The notes under the pieces are model-generated. The model searched no databases, was not told the origin of the DNA, and saw nothing but the letters and a program-made list of their open reading frames with translations. Position numbers and translations under genes: made by a program. A stretch of 64,000 nt of DNA, from assembly GCA_030248215.1 (NCBI GenBank), contig JASANG010002617.1, forward strand, positions 45,251 to 109,250, in the 5' to 3' direction. Below are positions 11,330-22,200 of the stretch, piece by piece; within the stretch, counting starts at the first letter, position 1; each line of letters starts with the position of its first letter. The DNA is from Enoplolaimus lenunculus (taxonomy: Eukaryota > Nematoda > Enoplea > Enoplida > Thoracostomopsidae).

Positions 11330-12780
11330 TTTTACTAGCAAAGCGTCCAGATTCTTAATGGAGGCTGAGATCGATGACTACACAATTGTAGGTTTAGTTG
11401 ATACAGGTGCTTAATTAACACTCATGTGTGATGATGTGTTTGCACAGTGTTTCGCACATCATGAAATTGACACTAAGGATATTATCGATTGTTATGGTTT
11501 CGCTGAAATGGTTCTATACCATCCTTAGGTCACGCACAACACAATACGTTCGATTCAAAACTCCTCATGATGTACCCAACGGTACTGAGCTATTGTTTGA
11601 ACCTGAACCAATAGGCAAACGAGAAGATCCGTTTATCGCCCCAAGTGCGATGGTTAAGGTTAGCGATCAAAGTTTCTTTATACCAGTCACGAACGTCAGC
11701 GATAGTCCGTGCCGCCTTCACGACCTTACGCGCATGGGTAGAGTGTCAGAAGACGTTGACGCTAACGAAGTTATTCTCGATCGCGAAACTGCACTACAAC
11801 ATGTCGAGTCACTGTCGACCGTCGATCAAATCAATCAAAACAACAACAAACTGTCTGTCGAAATCGCAAATGTTAATCGACATGACAAACGTCAACAACG
11901 GGCTGAACAAGTCACTCGTTTCTGTCAATCATTGAAGCACCAGTTGCAACAAACATCCAATGTCGATTTGCCAGAAAAACTTAACTTTAACGATACTGAT
12001 CTCGACGAATATGAGAAAGTTATTAAAGATCATGTTGCATAGCGCATGATGCAAATGACACTTTCAGGTTTGCTTATGGAATTCTGTTTGTGGTATCTTG
12101 ACGACGTGATCATATATTCGCCAACAATCTGGGATCACTATTATGACATCAACCAAGTATTTCAGCGACTACGTGATGCTTGTCTTAAAATCAAACCCAG
12201 CAAGTGCGACTATGCGAAAAAATATTATTTTTAGGTGATCAAATATCAGAAGACGGTTTAGCGCCAAATCCTGAAAAAGGTTAAGGCAATTTTAGAGAGC
12301 CCAATACCATAGACGGCCACTGATGTCCATGCTTTTTTAGGTCTCACCGGCTATTATCGTCAATTCATCAAAACTACTGCACAATCGCAAGTCCACTTTA
12401 CGATTTAACACACGGTAAGCTTAAGAAAGTCCAATTAAAAGAACGCTGGACTATAGACTGTCAAAACGCATTTGATGCGTTGAATCGACATCTAACTGAA
12501 GCACCAATACTAGCGTATCCGGACTTTACCAAGCCGTTTGTTCTATATACTGACCCAGCGATACTGGATTAGGTTATATTAGCTCAAAAAAGCCTTGACG
12601 GTAAAGAACGTGTGTTGTGCTATGGCAGTCGTAAATTAACCGACGCCGAAACGCGTTATGCGATCACTGAAAAAGAGTGTCTCGCTGTTGTCAAGGCGCT
12701 AACACAAATTCGTCCATATTTTCTTGGCAATTATACAACAATTATAACTGATCATTCGGCTTTGGTTCAAAAAGCAAAGC
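11330..12780 (+). pseudogene. Protease, RT and RNase H remnants of element A copy 2
   Basis: Near 11370-11415 the frame reads EIDDYTIVGLVDTGA, the DTG protease site. Then come the pol linker (FKTPHDVPNGTELLFEPEP), an RT palm remnant with YLDDVIIYSP near 12094-12123, and the RNase H-side segment RVLCYGSRKLTDAETRYA near 12610-12660. Order and sequence match copy 3. The frames are broken and some parts are missing. Confidence 0.75.
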
Positions 12781-12793
12781 TCAACAATCAGCT

Positions 12794-13993
12794 TTGTCTA
12801 TTGCTCGTGCACGTGATAGATATATTGCCGCACATATCGACGCTGTAGAACGCAGTGATCATACATATGTTCGCGGTCCGGCTGCATTACCATCAAACGT
12901 GATACAGCCTCCAACACAAGAAAATTATGTGTTGGTTGACAATAATTTAGTAGGGTGCCTTGACGCCGAAAGAGCGGACAACACTGCTACTGGTGAAAAT
13001 AATATTGCAGAGTGCCTTGACGCCGAAAAAGCGGAAGACGCAACTGCTGGAAATAATAATAATTATATAAATAATAATACTAACGTGCAACGACCACAAC
13101 AAGGTTTAAATGTCTATATGGAACATTTTTCGACGGTATCACCATGGGATAAAACTCAATTAGTCGACGCACAGCGTCATGATGATAAACTTAAAAAGTT
13201 GATTCAGTATCTTGAAACACAAGAAATGTCAGAAGGCATCGATCGCATCGAAAAGCGATGGATCTTAGATCCTGAACCGTATTATGTCATATTCTATGAA
13301 GTTTTGTTTCACATTGCAAGACCAACGCGTCCAGCAACAATCGATTTTGCCGAATTGCAAGTCGTTGTTCCTGAAAATTTGCGCCTACCGTTACTTGAAC
13401 AATATCATAGTACCAAGTACGATGGTCATGTAGATGCAAAGAAGGTATTTTGTAAGTTGACACGTAAGTTTTATTGGCCAAGCTGTATGAAAGACATTTC
13501 AGATTTTATAGAGACATGTATTCCGTGTTCTCGTTTTCGACAAGGTCCAAATCGCAAAGGACCATTACAACCAATTCAGCCAATTTTTCCGTTTCACATG
13601 ATCGGAATCGATTTTGTAGGTCCATTGGCTGAAACACCATCTGGAAATAAATATATACTACGTGTCGTTGACTATTTCCCAAAATGGGCAGAAGCGTACG
13701 CAACGCCAGATCAAACTGCCTTGACGGTAATAAATATCATCATAAATGAGTGGATCCCAAGACATGGCGTTCCACGCATTATATTGTCCGACCAGGGATC
13801 AGCGTTTATTTCAGAGCTATCTGAATTGACGGAAATCAGAACGCGTATTGCATATTCAGCGCCTTATCACCATCAGGCAAACGGTTTAGTTGAGCGCTGG
13901 AATCAAACATTGGTTAAACTGTATGAAAGACATTTCGGATTTTATAGATACATGTATTCCGTGTTCTCGATTTCGACAAGGTCCAAATCGTAA
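12794..13993 (+). CDS. Integrase (zinc-binding and core part), element A copy 2
   Basis: A 399-codon frame starts in the pol linker. It gives the HHCC zinc-binding domain (H-x6-H in YHSTKYDGH, then CIPC) and the core with IGIDFVGPLAETPSGNKY, ILSDQGSAF and the NGLVERWNQTL region. The D, D and E of the catalytic core are visible. Integrase inserts the cDNA into host DNA. The frame then enters a tandem repeat of its own core. The first codons were probably read as part of Pol, so the ATG is not a meaningful start. Confidence 0.8.
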   Translation: MSIARARDRYIAAHIDAVERSDHTYVRGPAALPSNVIQPPTQENYVLVDNNLVGCLDAERADNTATGENNIAECLDAEKAEDATAGNNNNYINNNTNVQRPQQGLNVYMEHFSTVSPWDKTQLVDAQRHDDKLKKLIQYLETQEMSEGIDRIEKRWILDPEPYYVIFYEVLFHIARPTRPATIDFAELQVVVPENLRLPLLEQYHSTKYDGHVDAKKVFCKLTRKFYWPSCMKDISDFIETCIPCSRFRQGPNRKGPLQPIQPIFPFHMIGIDFVGPLAETPSGNKYILRVVDYFPKWAEAYATPDQTALTVINIIINEWIPRHGVPRIILSDQGSAFISELSELTEIRTRIAYSAPYHHQANGLVERWNQTLVKLYERHFGFYRYMYSVFSISTRSKS

Positions 13994-14350
13994 AGGACCA
14001 TTACAACCAATTCAGCCAATCTTTCCGTTTCATATGATCGGAATCTATTTCGTAGGTCCATTGGCTGAAACACCGTCTGGAAACAAATACATATTATACT
14101 GCCTTGACGGTAATAAATATTATCATGAATGAGTGGCTCCCACGACATGGCGTTCCACGTATTATATTGTCTTACAAGGGATCAGCGTTTATTTCAGAGT
14201 TATTTAAATCTGAATTGACAGAAATCGGAACGCGCATTGCATATTCAGCGCCTTACCATCATCAGGCAAACGGTCTAGTAGAGCGCTGGAACCAAACATT
14301 GGTTCACATTCTTCGTCCGCTGTCCGAAAAATACGGTTCAGCGTGGGATA
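13484..14350 (+). repeat. 433-bp tandem duplication within integrase
   Basis: The sequence AAAGACATTTCAGATTTTAT near 13489 recurs near 13924 with the same downstream sequence, including the RQGPNRKGPLQPIQPIFPFH coding region and the core motifs. The second unit (frames around 13890-14468) holds another copy of the integrase core up to PYFMV, where a hAT-like element begins. Confidence 0.85.
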
Positions 14351-14468
14351 CATTACTCAACGCTGCGTTGTTCGCATATCGCACAATTCCGCATGCAACC
14401 ACAGGTCAAACGCCCTACTTTATGGTGAAAACCAAATATATCCGGTACAGACAAAAGTTACACAGGAC

Positions 14469-14859
14469 CAGGGTGCAACCGGAATTACGGTTCCGGCATT
14501 TTTTCACCTTCCGGTTCCGGTTCCGGTAAATTTTTACCGGATTTAAAAATTCCGGTATTATAATTTGGCCGTTTTCTTAACTTTGCTAATTTTTAAGAAT
14601 CTCTCTTGAAAGCCACTTGTACTCCGAATATAAGCCATTGATGGTGGATTTCACTTCAGTCGATGATGAAAATCTAAAATACAACAAATAAAATGAATAC
14701 CTATGTTCGACTAAGGTTATTTCACAAATAATAGAGCAAAAAATAAGATTAAAATGAAATTTTTGGTGAAATGCATTTTTCACTTTCCGGTTCCGGTAAA
14801 ATTTTCAAATTCCGGTTCCGGTTCCGGTTCCGGTAAATTGTAATTCCGGTTGCACCCTG
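14469..14859 (+). mobile_element. hAT-like nonautonomous element, family I, copy 2
   Basis: A 391-bp unit with termini CAGGGTGCAACCGG and CCGGTTGCACCCTG, flanked by a perfect 8-bp duplication CACAGGAC at 14461-14468 and 14860-14867. Both arms carry CCGGTT arrays. It is nearly identical to the copies at 38329 and 44409, so it is a recent insertion. The integrase sequence of element A continues on either side. Confidence 0.95.
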
Positions 14860-15076
14860 CACAGGACATATACGTTTCGCAATTATTTGAGGAATTAACT
14901 CGCGCATGGGCTGAGGCAGCTTATCACATCGAACAAACACAAATGAATTATAAATATTATTTTGACAGGCGCGCTCGCACGTGTAAGTTTCAGGTTGGCG
15001 ATCTCGTGTTGATGAAGAAAATCCAACTACTCGATCCAAAGCAAATCACCAACAATTTCATCCGGAGTTCGAAAGA

Positions 15077-15511
15077 TTGTACCGTGTTGTCGACGTGAAA
15101 GATCCCAACATCAAGTTGATTCCTGTTGGTACACCATGCAGATCTCCAAAGTGGTATAACAAGAAACAGTTTAAATTGTTTTCAGACTCTGTTGAGGATT
15201 ACACAAACTATGAGCGTAAGCTTAGGACTGGCCACCGCGAAGCCTCAGATAATATCGATGCATTATGCGGCCCATGCAAATGCAGTTTCAACACTGAAGC
15301 CACACGTGGATTAAAGAAAACTTGGATTCAGTGCGATTATTGTCTAGAGTGGTATCATATGGAGTGTGTTAATTTAACTGAGGAACCGCCGCATGCGGTA
15401 TGGCATTGCTCTAAGTATGAGCACCTGTTAGTAGATCCACAATGCCTATATGGTCGGCATGCCTTTATGTTTAATTGCGTTTCAGTTATGCACATTTTAG
15501 TTTCACAATAA
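15077..15511 (+). CDS. Integrase C-terminal part with PHD finger, element A copy 2
   Basis: This frame gives the integrase C-terminal region (YRVVDVKDPNIKLIPVG). It is followed by a Cys4-His-Cys3 arrangement: LCGPC, then WIQCDYCLEWYHMEC, then VWHC. That spacing is a PHD finger, a domain that commonly reads histone tails. In Ty3/gypsy elements a chromodomain may stand at this place and steer integration to particular chromatin; a PHD finger could serve the same role, which is inference. The same domain is in copy 3. Confidence 0.75.
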   Translation: MYRVVDVKDPNIKLIPVGTPCRSPKWYNKKQFKLFSDSVEDYTNYERKLRTGHREASDNIDALCGPCKCSFNTEATRGLKKTWIQCDYCLEWYHMECVNLTEEPPHAVWHCSKYEHLLVDPQCLYGRHAFMFNCVSVMHILVSQ

Positions 15512-15589
15512 TTTCAGTTTCAAATAACCACTCTTTATTTTAAAATAACCAACAAATCAAAACTAAACAATAAAATCAATACTATCAGT

Positions 15590-16490
15590 TTGCATGTGAG
15601 CATGGGACACATTAACCATAAAAATTGTCAATTTACCAAAAATTGTTGGAGCGGGTTAGGCCCTCGTCCATATACACAGCGTGCGTTTATGTATGTATTC
15701 AGTATATGTTTCACTGGATTGCTAGCTTGCGCCTATTTAACAATAGCCATCACTACGTGTGCACTTAGTTATTCACAATTGCTAGCAATTAGCGTAGGTA
15801 AGCAATCACCAACCCAGTATTGCTGCCCCACTAAGTGTTGCTTTTGCTATTTGTTTCAGTGCTATAGTATTACAGGCTTCTCCACAGCGAGGGGCTGCCC
15901 AGCACTTTTCGAAATTTTCATTCCCCCCGGCAAAAATTTTTCCGCCCCCCCTAAAGGCCCCCCGGCGAATTTTCGGCCGCCCCCAGCAAAATGCTCCCCT
16001 ACAAATACCGGTAGTAACTCAATAATGAGCTGAAAAAAGCACAATTATATAAAGACCGTTTCAGGGCATACAGCATTCGAAAGTACCTTGCAGCAACAAG
16101 TTCAATTCGTCTGAGCCTTATGACAAACTGAAGCTGTGACTAATTTATAAAGTATATGTTAGTCACAGTTTCAATTATAGATTATTTATTTTTTATATAA
16201 TTGTGTTTCTTTCAACTTCTTGTAAAGTTGTCAGTAATATTAGTTAAAATTATTGTTATTAGCGTTTGCGCGGAATTTATGTGATGTTGAGCGATGAGTA
16301 ATCTTCAGTTGAGTTGGAAACACGATCTAAAATAAAAAATGGTCCAAAATGTCGGCTTGCAACGCCCCCCGGCGGAAATTTTCAAGCTGTGGAGAAGCCA
16401 GTATTATATGCTTTATAGTGCTAATCAACGCTAGTCGTTTTCACTTGCTGTGTTATACCGCTTTAGTCTTCCAACGCGTTATAACTATGG
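15590..16490 (+). pseudogene. Membrane-rich opening of the element A 3' module
   Basis: Downstream of the integrase stop a frame opens with GHINHKNCQFTKNCWSG. A hydrophobic stretch (FMYVFSICFTGLLACAYLTIAI) and a cysteine cluster (CCPTKCCFCYLFQC) follow. A matching segment in copy 3 shows the same layout, so it is a real part of the element. I do not recognise a family. It stands in the position where env-bearing elements carry env, but I see no signal peptide or cleavage-site evidence for that. Between about 15900 and 16360 the copy holds a block absent from copy 3, with runs of C and ending near the word CGCCCCCC. Confidence 0.45.
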
Positions 16491-17560
16491 ACGATGACAA
16501 TCCATTTCGTAACGAGAGACCTGGTTTTGTTGTCGAACGAGTTCCGCGCAACGAATTGCATCCAAAACATCCAGCTCGTGTTGCAGCATATACATTTCCT
16601 AACCGCGATTGGTGGTTAATTACGAACATCCAGACATGTTGGAACCGTGCATGCAATTATTGACCAACACACGCACCAACATCTACAGTTGTGATATCGA
16701 AGGATTCAATTTTAGCGCGAAACAGCGACGTACGATGTCCATTCTCCAAGATCCGTTAAACGCGCATTTCATTCCGCAGTCGTGCCGTTCGTTTTTACAG
16801 CTTGATTGGTTGGTTCAACCAGCTATACCAGTTTGGAATGTTCGCGCACGCACGTTGCAGATAGCCAACACAGAAAATTTGGTTATCAATTTCGACTTTG
16901 CTGCATTTGGAACTGAGTGCCCTGACGCTCTTTATCAATTCTTGTCGAACTCATATTACACCAAATTATGGAGGAGTTTTAAAAATGACAAAAACGGAAT
17001 ACGCATCACAGGACATTATGCTACATGACTTACTAATTGGACACTACACACGATTTCGTGACATACTACTTAACCGTAACAGTCCAAACCAAGCTTGGCA
17101 TACATGGTTGGACATGGTACGCCGCTATCTTCTACCACGATTACATGTCGAAGCTAATCCGATAGGTAGCCTTGACGCCTTACAAAAACAGAAGCAACGA
17201 TACTACGACGAATGTATCAAGGCTGGACTGTAAATTGCACAGACTGGGCATCCAGGGGTTCATCCTGTATTTTAGCGATATCAATGGACAATTACAAGCC
17301 AAACAAATACCAAACACAATGACAGATGAAAAATTATAGACTTAACTTGGAAACGTAACATACCAGACTTTTATGCAGAGTACATAAAAGAAAAGATTGG
17401 AGACAAGGACTACCTGACATACCATATTACGATTTACCGGAAGATTTACAACAATCTGTTCCGTGGTATAGAGACCCAGACACTGAAAAAGCACAAGACT
17501 ATTACTAATCTAAAACAATACACCAAGACGGTATTTCACACATTGACTAAGCAGAAATTT
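16487..17560 (+). pseudogene. 3' module of element A, MDDDNPF segment
   Basis: A new ATG at 16487 starts MDDDNPFRNERPGFVVERVP. Frames after it read NFSAKQRRTMSILQDP, IPVWNVRARTLQIANTENL and NSPNQAWHTWLDMVRRYLLP. All of these recur in copy 3. The sequence is mostly soluble and helical in appearance and matches no domain I know. Because it is kept in three copies in both orientations, it was a coding part of the element. It is broken here. Confidence 0.5.
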
Positions 17561-17572
17561 TGAAACTAGAAT

Positions 17573-17901
17573 TAGGGATCGACCGAATCCGAGATCCGGA
17601 TCCGGGCCGGATCTCTGCAATTTTTAAGATCCGGTAAAATAAACTACCGGATCTCATGATCCGAAATTTGACATACAAACAAAAACATACAAATATTGGT
17701 GTATGTATTTCAACTATGCGTACGTAATCTAATAAGCACTGTGTGAGCATTAATGCTTTGTTGGAATGTCAGGTTAATGACATCCACGTGGAGACCAGTG
17801 TTGTTGCGGAAGAAGAACAAACTTAAAAATTTTAAAGACTTCTTTTTAGTTGCTTTAAGTTTTGTTGACTAATTTTGCGAAACAATCAGTTGAACTTTTT
17901 G
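17573..17901 (+). repeat. 300-bp interspersed repeat, copy 1
   Basis: It starts TAGGGATCGACCGAATCCG and ends near GAACTTTTTG; a second copy lies at 23623-23914. Near its start it carries GATCCGG-type short repeats. No terminal inverted repeat or target duplication is clear, so it may be one end of a DNA transposon. It lies in the 3' module of element A copy 2. Confidence 0.65.
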
Positions 17902-17996
17902 TATTTTATATACGTTAGGTATTGAAAAATTATCTAGCTAGTAAGATCAGGATAAAACATGCGTTTATAAACTATTCTTAACGACTATAGTGAACT

Positions 17997-18920
17997 ATGT
18001 CACGACGTAACATACGTGTACCAGAAAAATTACAACAACGTAAAGCGGTGAAACGTACTCGTCCACCATCTCCGACGCAACAGACTATTTACTACGGTAA
18101 GAAAGGACGTATTATTACTTTTGATAAAGCACCGGCTTCACCGCGCCGGTCTCTACAGATCGTTGAGAGTGTTAAAAGCCCTCAACCAACAACATCGAAA
18201 TGTGCGACTGCCTTTACGGTCGACGAAAATTGGACAACAAACTCTAGCAGAACGTTTACCTGAACGACCACCACCAAAACCGGGCTTAAGAAAGTACATT
18301 GATATACATACTGGCGAAATGCTAGCACGTGAAATACCACGTCGATACCCAGAATTTGAATATCCATTTTTCGACGGTGAACGGTTGTGGCAACAACAAG
18401 AACAGTTCCAATTTCACTTACCAGCTATGTATTTTTTGATGTATCAACCACCTAGATTTAAGGACAACCAGACTGATTGGTTACGTGTACGCATCGCAGA
18501 AATTGCTAACAAATTTAAGGAAGAACTACAGAACAATTTAGTACAACGTATAGCAACTACGACAAACCGTGACTTTATGGACCAGTTATGTGCTACAGAA
18601 GCATACTTTATTGAAACATCACATAAAACTGGTGTATTAGAATTAACAGACACACATTACATTGACGCGTTGCGAACTTTGGCTGCATTTGTACGTGATA
18701 GAGTTATCCGCGTGATCGGACGTTGCGATCGAAACATGTTTTTACCATGGGTGGCAACAGCACCGTTATCGCCGGTAAAAATGGAACTATTAATAAAAAC
18801 TAGCGAACGTTTCCGTAATAACGCACAGTTGATACAACGCTTTTTTACAATTACACTTTCCAGCAACAAGTTACTGGAACCAACGACGGACATTTGACTA
18901 CATGATCCTGGACTATGACG
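17997..18920 (+). pseudogene. 3' module of element A, C-terminal segment
   Basis: Frames read VKRTRPPSPTQQTIYYGKKG and then a long stretch with IPRRYPEFEYPFFDGERLW, FHLPAMYFLMYQPPRFKDNQ and RDRVIRVIGRCDRNMFLPWV. The same sequence is found in copies 3 and 4. It looks like a mostly helical soluble protein with a basic, Ser/Pro-rich start; I know no matching family. At 18933 it is interrupted by the LINE, and its last codons resume at 23312. Confidence 0.55.
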
Positions 18921-18931
18921 AAGCCAAACTA

Positions 18932-19252
18932 ATGCCCCCGAAGAGGATGCGTCTACGATCGTGGGGGTACACGCGGAATCTGGCCAGCCAGGCCAGTGGA
19001 AGCAACAAAACGTCCTCAAGACCCAGCGTTCACGTATGGAATGGCTGTATCGAATCCAGTGGGTTTTCCCGTTGCGGACCTGGTAAGCCAGCCTGGCTGG
19101 TCCGCATGAATCTGATGATGGCTGGCGACGTCCACCCGAACCCTGGGCCGGTTCGGTGGCCCTGTGGAGGCTGCAGTAAATCCACAGGAGGCAGGCAGAA
19201 GCTACCCGTTGTCAACTGTATCGAATGCAAGCTCTGGTTTCACATGAACTAA
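18932..19252 (+). CDS. LINE ORF N-terminus: 2A-like peptide and start of PHD finger
   Basis: The first ATG (18932-18934) straddles the insertion junction: its AT comes from the target duplication and its G from the LINE. The next in-frame ATG is at 18947. About 60 codons on, the frame reads MMAGDVHPNPGP (2A-like core 19124-19150). The canonical 2A core is DxExNPGP; here His replaces the Glu. Directly after come CGGC, CIEC and FHMN, the first half of a PHD finger. The frame then stops at 19250-19252, while the rest of the finger (WRCHGC) is in the next frame, so one base-level frame change splits the domain. The frame is also open upstream into element A. Confidence 0.75.
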   Translation: MPPKRMRLRSWGYTRNLASQASGSNKTSSRPSVHVWNGCIESSGFSRCGPGKPAWLVRMNLMMAGDVHPNPGPVRWPCGGCSKSTGGRQKLPVVNCIECKLWFHMN

Positions 19253-22200
19253 GTGTCCCCAGGACTGATGCGGACGGGACATCTACTCTGGACTGGCGAT
19301 GTCATGGCTGTCAACCAGTCCCCGCTCCACCAGCGACCCAAGTCACCCGGAAGGTGAAGCCGACCAAGAAGCAACGCCGGAAGTTCCGTGAGAGCCAAGG
19401 TGCGCCAATGGGCGGCGCTCAAGCAGAGCCGGGAAATGGGAAATCGACACCCTCGCCCAAGCAGGCCAAAAACGAGTATGTAGTGCTGCAATGGAACTGC
19501 AACGGTATACGATCCAAACTCCCACTACTCGAGAAGATGATTGCAGACCACAATCCTGCGATAGTAATGTTGCAGGAGACAAAGGTTTCGAAGGATGCCG
19601 CCTTCCGGGCCCCGCGCGGTTACAACCTACTCCGCAAGGACCGTACTGTCAACCGAAACGACAGTGCTCGAAAAAACCAAGCGCAAGGCGGAGTGTGCAT
19701 GCTAATTGATAGCGCACTCAACTATGAAGAACTGAGTACCGGAGTCGTGCACCGAGATGACAACACCACCGAGTACAACGCGGCTAATGTGGAGGTTCCT
19801 GGAATGAAGCCTCTGCGGTTGGTGAACCTGTACATTCCACCTATCCGCAGCTCAGCGGACGATACCCGAGTCGACAACTTCGACCCCGAAGCCATCGTGG
19901 TCACGAAGCGCACGTTTTTGGGTGGTGACTTCAACGCACATGCCGCCACGTGGGACCCCAACCACGAAGAAGATGCGCGTGGGAGGCTAATAGAGGAGTG
20001 GATGGTTGACAAAGAACTCGTACCTGGCAACACCGGCGAACCGACCAGGATAAACCGTGGAACTGGCGGTGGAAGCGCCCCCGACGCAACGATCTACCAT
20101 AGCAGCTGGTTTGGCCTCGTTCGTTGGGAGCTGCTGGATGACCAGTGTTCTGATCATCTGCCGATCAAGTGGTCATTGTCCGCGAACACCATCAAACAGC
20201 GTCGCCAGAAAACCAAGTGGTGCTACAGAAAGGCAGACTGGCGCAGGTTCAAAGAGCAGTCCGAGGCAGGATTCAACGACTTCCCAGTGCCGGAGAAGGT
20301 TGGCGAATCGTACTCCCACTTCAAACGCATAGTACTCTGCGCAGCAAGCTCCTCAATACCCAAAGGCTCCAGAGCAAACCCCAAGCCATGGTGGAACGAC
20401 CGAATGACAGAACTGGCCCAGCAACGCAAAGATCTGAGGAGTGAGGCACACTCCAGCGACGAAAAGCGAGTTCAGTTCAACCGAATCTCAAAGGCCACCA
20501 CCAAGGAAGCCAACTGTCTCAAAGCGGAAACATTCCGTCAAGCCATGACCGAGCTGGATCCACGCAGGAACACCAAGGAAGCGTTCAGTGTGCTCCACAA
20601 CATCGATGGAAAAGGGAGATCTGAGCACCCCGCTACCCCCCTGATCAGGGGCCAAACGGTTCTCCGCACTGACCGAGCGAAAGCAGAGGGGTATCTAAAA
20701 GAGTACACGAAGGTGTCTGATATCGGCGTCACGAAGCAAGATCGGCGGGAAATGCATCCGACGATATGGGCGCTGAATAGTCAATGCAGCCACTGCGCCG
20801 ATGACCCTAACGGCCCTTGCACCCCATTCTCCCACGGGGAGCTACAACACGCCCTGAACCGGCTCAAGCTCGGGAAAGCTGAAGGTGCCGACGGGGTCTC
20901 GAATGAGATGCTGCGACACCTGGGACAGAAGGGGTTAGAAAACCTGCTAGCCATTATCAACCTGAGCTGGCGAAGCAAAGAAGTCCCCGCTGACTGGAGA
21001 AGGGCCACGATCATTCCAATCTTGAAGATGGGCAAGCCACCAGGGGCACTTGGCTCCTACCGCCCAATTAGCCTTACATCCTGCGTGGCAAAGTTGATGG
21101 AAAGGCTGGTCCAAGAACGGATGATGTATTTACTCGAGTCTCGAAAGATGCTAAACCACAACCAGGCTGGATTTAGAGCCCTACATTCCACCGAAGATCA
21201 GTGCATGAGAATCGCGCAAGAGATAACAGATGGGTTCAATGACAAGCCGTTCAAGCGGACTGTCATGGTGTTGGTGGATTTCAAAAGAGCGTTCGACACG
21301 GTCTGGAAGCCTGCCCTGTACCAGAAGATGCTTACACTTGGACTCCCGGGCTGCTACGTGCAGTGGGCGCGCAGTTTCCTCAGCGATTGCTACGCCAAGG
21401 TCTCCTACGGTGCTTCAGAAAGCCAATACGGGAAATTCTATGAAGGACTCCCACAAGGAGCCGTAACGTCGCCGAGTTTCTTCCTGTGCTTCATCAATGA
21501 TATTGCCGAAGGTATGCGTGCCGGCGTTGGTGTCTCCCTGTTCGCCGACGATCTGGCGCTATGGACACAGGACATTGACAAGGAATCTGCCAACGAACTT
21601 ATGCAAGAGGCGATAGAGGTGCTAGAACGATGGTCGCACAAGTGGAAACTCTCCATCAGCGCGGAGAAGACTGAAATCACGTTTTTCAGTCACTGGCCGA
21701 AAGAGGCCTCCTGGCGACCCCATGTCAAACTGTTTGGCACAGAAATTAACTACAACCCTACCCCAACCTTCTTGGGAGTTACCTTTGATCGTCAGCTTAC
21801 TTTTGGTGCCCATATCGAAAAGATCAAGAAGAAGATGGTTAGCCGGACCAAAGTGCTGAGTGCAGTTAGAGGCCGTACATGGGGATGGTGGAAAGACGAC
21901 CTGAGAATGGTCTATGTATCGTACGTCAGGTCGGCAGCCGACTACTGTGCTGCTGCGTGGGCGGCCAGGACATCCGAATCCCAGCTTGGAAAGATTGATG
22001 TTGCTCAAAACGCTGCTGTTCGTGCCATTTCAGGGCTTACCCGACATACCCCGGTCGAAAATGCGCTCATCGAAGCTAACCTGGTGCCATATAAAGTTCG
22101 TGCCTCTGAACTGACCGCCATAGCCTATGAGAAGGCTCTGCGTATGCCTCACGGGCACCCTAGGCGGGTCGCTGCCGAGAATGACGTGAGAGACCGGCTA

